Below, in pieces: positions 1 to 6,226 of a stretch of DNA of 64,000 nt. The position numbers and the translations under genes were made by a program. Origin of the DNA: Rheinheimera baltica DSM 14885 (GTDB lineage: Bacteria; Pseudomonadota; Gammaproteobacteria; Enterobacterales; Alteromonadaceae). Under the pieces are notes generated by a model. It saw only the letters and a list, made by a program, of their open reading frames with translations, ran no database searches and was not told the origin of the DNA. Location: positions 1 through 64,000 of the forward strand of contig NZ_AUDG01000020.1 of the NCBI RefSeq assembly GCF_000425345.1. Reading direction: 5' to 3'. The first letter of the stretch is position 1. Every line of letters starts with the position of its first letter.

Positions 1-132
1 AAGCGAATTATCCATGTTGACTGGTATTAAGGGCGTGTTTTACACGAGTGAATATATAACTGAAGAGCCGGATGCGGTAATTCCGCACGTCCGGATCTGT
101 GTGGGGGCGGCTCAGTAATGGGTCGTTCTACC
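1..132 (+). mobile_element. Group II intron, 3' end only (domains V and VI)
   Basis: Positions 64-97 fold as a group II intron domain V: a helix opening with the catalytic AGC triad (GAGCCGG), an inner GCGG/CCGC stem, an ACG bulge region and a closing CCGGATC. Domain VI follows at about 104-131, where GCGGCTC pairs with GGGTCGT, and the intron ends near TTCTAC. Domain V is the most conserved part of these self-splicing retroelements, so the call is reasonably safe. The terminal loop is TAATT rather than a GNRA tetraloop, which suggests decay or an unusual subclass. The reverse transcriptase would lie outside the window; at most its last codons (frame 1, stop at 28-30) are here. The exact 3' boundary is an estimate. 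Confidence 0.7.
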
Positions 133-472
133 ACGATTATCTTAGTGATACCGTGACGACAGAAGCAGCTGCGACATTTCACGCATTATTAGCACCCTGT
201 AAAAACAAACAAGCTAGGCTAAAAGACAACCAGCCATATTGGAAAGTTAAGCCACCAAGAAAATTTGGCTGGGAGTACTCTACGACTAGTGAGTTACCTT
301 GGCTTGAGCACGTTATTTCGTCGGGGCAGCAAGCACACTGATTTTGCCGTTTGTTGTCATGTGTAAATTCGCAATGAACACCGCAGAAAGGACAAACTTG
401 TGCTAACGTTAATTCACCTTGTTCATCAACCCTATTTATTAACCTCTGCTGTCGCAGTATCGCAGGTGAAAG
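133..472. other. Intergenic stretch with decayed coding remnants
   Basis: This 340 bp stretch lies between the intron 3' end and the acyltransferase. Two short open frames cross it. One on the plus strand ends at 341. One on the minus strand (about 179-481) encodes two Cys pairs (CPFCG and CACCP) that could be a broken zinc-ribbon. Neither has a convincing ribosome binding site or a family I recognise, and the minus one would start inside the next gene. I read this as the disrupted target of the intron or old mobile-element debris. Confidence 0.35.
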
Positions 473-1336
473 ATGAAACATCTTAAAATCATACAAAAGA
501 TTCCTGTGGTTAAGCACCTTGTGAATAAAGCCATTTCCAGGCTTGCCAGTAATGATGCTAATGCCATTTCAAAGCATTTCTCACAATTCTTACGGGTAGA
601 GCTTGCCGCCAGTGAGGATTTAAGGGCTGAGGTGTTTAACGTCCGTCATCAGGTATATTGTGAAGAACTTCACTTTGAAGATGAACGTAAAAATCAGCTT
701 GAACAGGATGAGTTCGATAGTCACTCTTTTCATAGTCTTATTCGGCATGTGACAACCGGAAAAGTCGCCGGCACGGTCAGAATAATTACATCAGGGCATG
801 GCGACGAAAAATTGCCTATTGAAGCAAATTGTATGCATGCCATAACAGATCCTACTATTTTTCCTGCTGCATTCCCACGCAATGAAATTTGTGAGATTTC
901 GCGTTTGGCGGTACCTGAAACCTTTAGGCGCAGAAAGTTTGATCAGTTTAAAGGTGCAGCGACAGGTGTTATTAACGAAGTTTTTTTCTCAGAACATGAA
1001 TTGCGCTGCTTTCCTTACATTGCAATATGTCTTTATTTGTCTGCTGCGCTGATGGCGTTACACAACAATAAGCGTCATGTTTTTGTGATGATGGAGCCCA
1101 GATTAGCGCGCAGTCTAACCTTTGTCGGCATTGTGTTTAAACAGCTGGGAGATCCAATCGAATATCACGGCAAGAGGGCTGCGTACTATATCAATCCTGA
1201 AATGTTCAGAAAAAATTTGTCAGTAGGGTATGTTAAGTTACTTGAGTCTATAGAGCGTGAACTTTATCCAAATGATAAGCCACGACCACTAAAACGAAAA
1301 TTCCCCGGGTTTGGTTGGGGTTTGCGTTTCAGTTAA
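473..1336 (+). CDS. PEP-CTERM/exosortase system-associated acyltransferase
   Basis: This 287-residue protein has a GNAT-fold, autoinducer-synthase-like domain. Near residues 53-75 it carries the FNVRHQVYCEELHFE block, followed by an acidic DEFD segment and, around 142-160, the NEICEISRLAVPETFRRR block. These are typical of the acyltransferase family (TIGR03694) found only next to exosortase/PEP-CTERM loci. The family resembles LuxI-type acyl-homoserine-lactone synthases, but its product is not established; an acyl group from acyl-ACP or acyl-CoA is the likely donor. The start has an AGGTGAAAG sequence just upstream. The gene stands 37 bp before the flavoprotein gene, probably in the same transcript, and opens the exopolysaccharide locus. 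Confidence 0.85.
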   Translation: MKHLKIIQKIPVVKHLVNKAISRLASNDANAISKHFSQFLRVELAASEDLRAEVFNVRHQVYCEELHFEDERKNQLEQDEFDSHSFHSLIRHVTTGKVAGTVRIITSGHGDEKLPIEANCMHAITDPTIFPAAFPRNEICEISRLAVPETFRRRKFDQFKGAATGVINEVFFSEHELRCFPYIAICLYLSAALMALHNNKRHVFVMMEPRLARSLTFVGIVFKQLGDPIEYHGKRAAYYINPEMFRKNLSVGYVKLLESIERELYPNDKPRPLKRKFPGFGWGLRFS

Positions 1337-1373
1337 CTTGATCTGTAAGGTTTTGCTTTTAAGGGATTAGATA

Positions 1374-2990
1374 GTGAATACCAATTTCAACGGGGCATTA
1401 AAAGCCTGGCAACAGCTATTGTCTACAGAGCAAATTACACTTAATGAATCTGATTTATTAGCCGCCGCAACAGCGACCTTTGCTACCAATGCCAGTGTAC
1501 TAGCAGTGTTGTATCCGGAGCGTAGCCAGCTCAAAGCCTGTTTACAGATTGCCCGGGAATTTAAGCAGCCCGTATATACTGTTAGTTCTGGTAAAAATTG
1601 GGGATACGGATCTCAGGTCCCTGTGGAATCTAACAGCGTAATCATCAATTTGAATCGTCTTAAAACCATTGCGAGTTATGACAAAAAGCACGGCGTGGTG
1701 AGCGTAGAGGCTGGGGTTACTCAAGCGGAACTTGCTGAGTTTTTAAAGCGGCAAGGGGATCTTCATTGGATGGATTGCACCGGCTCCAGCGCCAGCTGCA
1801 GTGTCGTAGGTAATACGCTAGAACGTGGTTTTGGCCATACGGTTTATGGCGAGCATGTAAAGCATGTATGCGGTATTGAAGTGATGCTGGCAAATGGCCA
1901 GATAATCCGTACTGGCCTGCACCGATTTAATGATGCCAAAGCCGCCGGAGTATACCAAGCCGGCCTTGGTCCTGCTTTAGATGGACTGTTTTTTCAGTCA
2001 AATTTGGGGGTTGTACTGAGTATTACCCTGTGGCTAATGCCTAAGCCTGAGTGTTTCTTGGCGTTTTATGTCACATCGCCGAATGACGAGCTTGAAAAGT
2101 TGGTTGAAGCCCTCACGTCTTTAAAGCGTGAAGGTTATCTAACCAGTTTGCCCCATATCGCTAATACTTGCCGGGTACTACCCGGCTTGCAACAGTATCC
2201 TGCCGACGCGACGGATATAAAGGAATATCCTTTATCAAAGGCCCGATTGAGCGGCCTGAGAAAACACTGGCAGCTCGGTCAGTGGCACGTTTCTGGAGCC
2301 TTATACGGTAAACGTGCACAGGTTAAACTTGCAAAAGCAGCGCTGAAAGCTCAGTTTCGTAAATTTAACAATATACAGCTTAATTTTGTTAGTGATGGCC
2401 TGTTAAATGCTATCGAAAAATATCAATGGCTATTGTCAGTTTTGCTACGTAGGGATATGGCTCGGGTGCTTGCGGTCTTAAAACCCGTTCATTTAATGAT
2501 GAAAGGTCAGCCCAGTGACACTTTTTTGTCCAGTGCATACTGGCGCATGCCAACGCTACCTAAATCGGGGTACGCGCTTGATACTGATGGTGTTGGTTTA
2601 ATGTGGTGTGCTGTTGTGGCACCCGCAGATGGCGGGCATGCGCGATGTATCGAACAAATTGTACAACAGGTATTAATGCCTTTGGGTTTCGATGCTGGAA
2701 TAACCTTTACGTTGCTAAGTGAACGTTGTCTCGACGCGGTTATCAGTATTAGTTTTAATCGTAACTCTGACGATGGTATCGCATGGGACTCGCGGGCAGA
2801 GACGTGCAGAAAACAACTTTATCAAACCTTGCTGCAAGTGGGCTATTACCCTTATCGAATTGATATTAGCATGATGTCGTTTATGGCAAAGCACAGTGCA
2901 CAAGAATATGAACAACTGCTACAGCACTTAAAGCAGGTGTTTGATGCTGATAACGTGCTATCTCCTGGCCGTTATATTGTTAGCAAATAA
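1374..2990 (+). CDS. VAO/p-cresol-hydroxylase-type FAD-binding oxidoreductase
   Basis: A 538-residue flavoprotein with a GTG start. The N-terminal FAD-binding domain (FAD_binding_4 type, about residues 55-235) includes the SSGKNWGYGSQVP pyrophosphate loop, the DCTGSSASCSVVGN segment and GFGHTVYGEH. The C-terminal part resembles the substrate domain of vanillyl-alcohol oxidase and 4-cresol dehydrogenase and ends with VFDADNVLSPGRY, a usual family ending. It should oxidise a small, perhaps phenolic or alcoholic substrate, but the substrate cannot be read from sequence. No signal peptide is visible, so it is probably cytoplasmic. It follows the acyltransferase by 37 bp, which suggests coupled work, for example making or modifying an acylated small molecule or a polysaccharide precursor. 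Confidence 0.75.
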   Translation: MNTNFNGALKAWQQLLSTEQITLNESDLLAAATATFATNASVLAVLYPERSQLKACLQIAREFKQPVYTVSSGKNWGYGSQVPVESNSVIINLNRLKTIASYDKKHGVVSVEAGVTQAELAEFLKRQGDLHWMDCTGSSASCSVVGNTLERGFGHTVYGEHVKHVCGIEVMLANGQIIRTGLHRFNDAKAAGVYQAGLGPALDGLFFQSNLGVVLSITLWLMPKPECFLAFYVTSPNDELEKLVEALTSLKREGYLTSLPHIANTCRVLPGLQQYPADATDIKEYPLSKARLSGLRKHWQLGQWHVSGALYGKRAQVKLAKAALKAQFRKFNNIQLNFVSDGLLNAIEKYQWLLSVLLRRDMARVLAVLKPVHLMMKGQPSDTFLSSAYWRMPTLPKSGYALDTDGVGLMWCAVVAPADGGHARCIEQIVQQVLMPLGFDAGITFTLLSERCLDAVISISFNRNSDDGIAWDSRAETCRKQLYQTLLQVGYYPYRIDISMMSFMAKHSAQEYEQLLQHLKQVFDADNVLSPGRYIVSK

Positions 2991-3069
2991 CTGTCGTAAA
3001 ACTTTACACCTCCTAATTACCTAAAAAAGGTCTTTCGTTTAAGTTATTGATTAATATCAATTATAAATG

Positions 3070-3087
3070 TTGGCATAAATAGTGCTT
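3070..3087 (+). promoter_or_regulatory. Predicted sigma-54 (RpoN) promoter of the first PEP-CTERM gene
   Basis: TTGGCATAAATAGTGCTT has the invariant GG (3072-3073) and GC (3084-3085) separated by exactly 10 bases, as in -24/-12 promoters. Transcription would start near 3097, about 63 bp before the ATG. PEP-CTERM genes of XrtA systems are known to depend on RpoN with the PrsK/PrsR regulators. The second PEP-CTERM gene has an equivalent site. Confidence 0.75.
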
Positions 3088-3159
3088 AATTATCGTGAAG
3101 TGATGTAGCAGTAATGCCGCACGCGTTAACGAAGTGGGTTGTATAAACATGGAGACGTC

Positions 3160-3987
3160 ATGAAATCAAAATTAGGTTTTTTGGTAGCGGCACTTGGAAG
3201 TGCAGTTTTACTGGTAAACAGCGCATCGGCATCAACATTTAGTCTGTCATTCGAGACTTCAAGTGGTTGGTTAGCAGACGGTTTAAATTATGGTGGTTAC
3301 GCAGCGCAAACACGTTCACGCAATGGCGTTGAAACAGAGTATGACTGTGTAGCGGGTGCAACAGATGCTCTTAATGGCTGTGGTTTATCCTTTTACAATC
3401 CTGCTGATGGTATTGCCATGGGATATACCTCGGTAGACTGGGGTAACCCGGTAACAGCTGGACAGTTTAGTGGGTTGGATGTTGACTCCTATGACGGTGT
3501 ATTAGATGCCGACGCTGGTTGGGTTGATACCGGTATGATTACTCACCGTAATCGTAAAGTAAGAAGCGGTAGCAAAACCCTGTCAGAGATAAATTTGTAT
3601 ACGGTGTTTGATATTGTTAGCCCGTTTATTGCGCAAAGAGGTGCAGCGTTCGGTATCTCTTTCACAGAAACATTTAACAATCAATATGGTATTTGTGATC
3701 CGAGTATCCAATTTACCGATACCCCTTGTGATGATTATTTCAATATTTCTGGTGTACCACTACCAATCGAATTTACGTATGATGGTAAAAAGTATGTCAT
3801 TGAGTTTCGGTTATGGGGTGCTCCAGGGTCAGGTTTCTTAATTGAAGACAACTTGCTTCGTACTGCAGAAGGTTCGGACAATGATTTACTTGTGCAAGCA
3901 CGTTTGGTAACAGTACCAGAACCGGCAACTATTGCTGTACTTGGTTTAGGTTTAATGATGTTAAGCCTGCGTAGAACCAGATCCTAA
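3160..3987 (+). CDS. THxN-type PEP-CTERM sorting domain protein
   Basis: A 275-residue secreted protein. It has a signal peptide (MKSKLGFLVAALGSAVLL, cleavage near ASA-S) and a C-terminal PEP-CTERM tripartite sorting signal: VPEPAT, a hydrophobic helix, then RRTRS. The mature part carries an ITHRN motif around residue 128, which matches the THxN family, plus two conserved Cys pairs and the CDDYFNISG-PLPI block. Exosortase A (xrtA, 9059-10456) is expected to cut and anchor it at the cell surface or in the polysaccharide matrix. I chose the ATG at 3160 because GGAG lies at 3151-3154. The gene has its own sigma-54 promoter and a terminator. Its closest relative in the window is the protein at 5367-6167. 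Confidence 0.9.
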   Translation: MKSKLGFLVAALGSAVLLVNSASASTFSLSFETSSGWLADGLNYGGYAAQTRSRNGVETEYDCVAGATDALNGCGLSFYNPADGIAMGYTSVDWGNPVTAGQFSGLDVDSYDGVLDADAGWVDTGMITHRNRKVRSGSKTLSEINLYTVFDIVSPFIAQRGAAFGISFTETFNNQYGICDPSIQFTDTPCDDYFNISGVPLPIEFTYDGKKYVIEFRLWGAPGSGFLIEDNLLRTAEGSDNDLLVQARLVTVPEPATIAVLGLGLMMLSLRRTRS

Positions 3988-3997
3988 TCGATACTTT

Positions 3998-4026
3998 AAA
4001 AAAGCCAGCATTTTGCTGGCTTTTTT
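3998..4026 (+). terminator. Rho-independent terminator of the first PEP-CTERM gene
   Basis: The hairpin AAGCCAGCA-TTT-TGCTGGCTT is flanked by a run of A on the left and six T on the right. It starts 11 bp after the stop codon and isolates the PEP-CTERM gene as a single transcription unit. Confidence 0.9.
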
Positions 4027-4086
4027 ATATGTTAAGGTACCAAGTTATCTCAGTATGAGGTAGCGTGGGTGCTTTGGGGAGCATCA

Positions 4087-5196
4087 ATGCGGTTGTCTGA
4101 TTTACAGGTTAACATCAGCGAAAACAAACTTGTGATGAGTTGGTATGCTGATGATAGACATTTGCAGCTGTCATACACGGGCAGTGATGCGCTTCCTGGC
4201 GCTGCGGATGCAGCACTGGCCAGTTGCATGTTACCCGCTATGTTGCTTGGTGAAACGCTGGAAGTAGACGATACTTTTTCAATTAGTTCGACGTTAAGGC
4301 AAAACCTGAACGAGTTTCAACGCATTTTTGTCTCTTGGTTTGATGATGTACAGCTTATAGATATTGTTATTGCTGATAACCAGTTTCGTCAGATACCGCT
4401 AACGAGTTCTGATGCCGCGGTATTTTTCTCCGGTGGTGTAGACGCCAGCTATTCATTTTTTCAGCTTGAACCTGAAATTGACCATCTTATTTTCTGTCTG
4501 GGTTTGGATATCCAACTGCATGAATTGGCACGTTGTCAAAAGGCGCTTGAGGGGGCAAATAAGTTTGCCCAGCACTACGGTAAAAACTTAATTGTAATAG
4601 AATCCAATTTTAGAACGGCTTTTAATAATCTATCTGCGCGGCGTTGTCAGATAGTTTTGCTAATAACTTATAGCCTGGCATTGGGATTAGACACCCTTTA
4701 TGTACCTGCCAGTCATGATGCTAAGGAACTTGAACCATTTCGCTCCCACCCGCTAACAGACCCGTTGTTATCTAATGGCGCAACTAAGGTAGTGCACCAT
4801 GGCATGATAAGTCGGGTTGAAAAAACTATTTCTATTGCCCAATCAGATCAAGCGCTGGCATTTTTGCGAGTGTGTAATGCGTCAGACCAATTTAATTGTG
4901 GTGAGTGCGAGAAGTGTTTGCGGACCATGGCGACTTTGGCGGTAATAGGCAAACATTCAGCGTCGTTACCGCCGCTGGATAATGTTGCCAAGTTGCGTTC
5001 GGTTAAAATTTGGACGCCCGGTAAGTATCATATGTGGCATGACATTAAGCATTATGCCAAGTTACACCGGTCTGAACCTATAGCCAATGCTGTTAGCAAG
5101 CTGTGTCGGGCTTATGAATGGAAGCAATTGTTCAAACAAGTTAAGCATCAATGTCGGCTCTTACTCGACGATATACTGCCAAGAATCACCAAATAG
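4087..5196 (+). CDS. PP-loop ATP pyrophosphatase, QueC-like, function unknown
   Basis: A 369-residue protein with a clear PP-loop (FSGGVDA, residues 114-120), the ATP-pyrophosphatase signature of QueC, AsnB and related adenylating enzymes. Cysteines at 263, 271, 274 and 277 (C-x7-CGECEKC) match the four-Cys zinc site seen in QueC. The N-terminal 110 residues are not QueC-like, and the protein is far longer than QueC (about 230 residues), so it is unlikely to be the queuosine enzyme itself. It probably activates a carboxylate with ATP for amide or nitrile formation. The ATG at 4087 is preferred to a GTG at 4069 because GGGGAGC precedes it. It sits alone between two PEP-CTERM genes. Confidence 0.65.
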   Translation: MRLSDLQVNISENKLVMSWYADDRHLQLSYTGSDALPGAADAALASCMLPAMLLGETLEVDDTFSISSTLRQNLNEFQRIFVSWFDDVQLIDIVIADNQFRQIPLTSSDAAVFFSGGVDASYSFFQLEPEIDHLIFCLGLDIQLHELARCQKALEGANKFAQHYGKNLIVIESNFRTAFNNLSARRCQIVLLITYSLALGLDTLYVPASHDAKELEPFRSHPLTDPLLSNGATKVVHHGMISRVEKTISIAQSDQALAFLRVCNASDQFNCGECEKCLRTMATLAVIGKHSASLPPLDNVAKLRSVKIWTPGKYHMWHDIKHYAKLHRSEPIANAVSKLCRAYEWKQLFKQVKHQCRLLLDDILPRITK

Positions 5197-5277
5197 CCGT
5201 CTGCTTTTTTTACATCCCACCCTTAGTCATGTCACATTGAGTTTACTAAATGGCTAAAAAACATCAATAATTTACTA

Positions 5278-5295
5278 TTGGCGCGCTATATGCAA
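5278..5295 (+). promoter_or_regulatory. Predicted sigma-54 (RpoN) promoter of the second PEP-CTERM gene
   Basis: TTGGCGCGCTATATGCAA carries GG (5280-5281) and GC (5292-5293) with the required 10-base spacing, close to the TTGGCACG-N4-TTGCA consensus. Transcription would start about 60 bp before the ATG at 5367. An ATCAAT sequence lies 16-17 bases upstream of GG here and at the other site (3056-3061), possibly part of an IHF-like element. Confidence 0.75.
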
Positions 5296-5366
5296 GTACT
5301 GTAATTGTACCAGTCAGCAGAGCGCAGTCGATGACTGGCATAGACCCAATAACAAATGGAGGCGTT

Positions 5367-6167
5367 ATGAAAAGTAAAAAAACTTTGCTCGCAACCGTTG
5401 GAGGTTTAGCATTACTCAGCGGCAGCGCGCAAGCGGCCCTAATCGGGGCGTTTGATTTTGATACAGCCAGCGGATGGTTGGCAGATGGCACAGCAGTAAC
5501 CTATGATTCTGGTGCAAATGCTAATCTTAATTGTGCTGTGGGAGCTTTACCTGGTGCTAATGGTTGTGGTTTAACTTTTTCTGGATTACAGGAAATTACC
5601 GACGGCCATACCACAGTAAATTGGTTTAGTAATGGCGGTCAAGGTCCTAGCGGGTTAGATATACAATCTAATTCTGGCACCTTAGTAACGAATGGTGGTT
5701 GGTTTGATACCGGGGTTATTACTCATAGAAACTTCTCTTTGCCAAGCCCAGCGACTACGCTACGCAATTTGAATTTAGGTTCTGAATTTAGTATCACTTC
5801 ACCATTTGCATTTGGTCCAGCAGTGGGGGCATTTAATATCGGCTTTACGGAGACACCAAACCAAGGTGGTTGTCCCGCGCCGAATCCACTCGGTTCTGCC
5901 TGCGATGATTTCTTTTCTATTTCTGGCATACCGCTGCCAATTGTTGTAGAAATTGATGGAATAGTGTACACCTTTACTTTCCGTTTACAGGGGGGAGAAG
6001 GATTTATTGTTGATGACAATACCTTGTACACTCGAGAAGGCGGACAAAATACCTTATTTGTACAGGCTATGGTTACAGCACGTGAAGTTCAAGTGCCTGA
6101 GCCTGCTACACTTGGTATTTTAGGTTTAGGTTTGTTGCTGTTAAATCGTCGTAAATTTATCAAATAG
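5367..6167 (+). CDS. THxN-type PEP-CTERM sorting domain protein (paralogue)
   Basis: A 266-residue secreted protein and paralogue of the product of 3160-3987. Shared blocks are SGWLADG, NGCGL(S/T)F, DTG(M/V)ITHRN, CDD(Y/F)F and SG(I/V)PLPI. It has a signal peptide ending near SAQA-A and a C-terminal VPEPATLGILGLGLLLLNRRK sorting tail recognised by exosortase A. GGAGGC at 5358-5363 fixes the start at the ATG at 5367. It has its own sigma-54 promoter and a terminator. The two proteins probably do similar structural work in the extracellular matrix; no catalytic motif is visible. Confidence 0.9.
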   Translation: MKSKKTLLATVGGLALLSGSAQAALIGAFDFDTASGWLADGTAVTYDSGANANLNCAVGALPGANGCGLTFSGLQEITDGHTTVNWFSNGGQGPSGLDIQSNSGTLVTNGGWFDTGVITHRNFSLPSPATTLRNLNLGSEFSITSPFAFGPAVGAFNIGFTETPNQGGCPAPNPLGSACDDFFSISGIPLPIVVEIDGIVYTFTFRLQGGEGFIVDDNTLYTREGGQNTLFVQAMVTAREVQVPEPATLGILGLGLLLLNRRKFIK

Positions 6168-6183
6168 AACAACGTAAAAAATA

Positions 6184-6216
6184 AAAAAACTGGCATGCGA
6201 AACATGCCAGTTTTTT
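6184..6216. terminator. Bidirectional terminator between PEP-CTERM gene and prsT
   Basis: AAAAAACTGGCATG and CATGCCAGTTTTTT form a perfect 14-bp stem around a CGAAA loop, with A and T tracts on either side. It can stop transcription from both converging genes. Confidence 0.92.
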
Positions 6217-6226
6217 ATTGTGTTAA

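Noticed and set aside
179-517. Minus-strand open frame with CxxC pairs overlapping the acyltransferase start
   Set aside because: No ribosome binding site or known family, and it overlaps the well-supported acyltransferase; kept only as a possible remnant.
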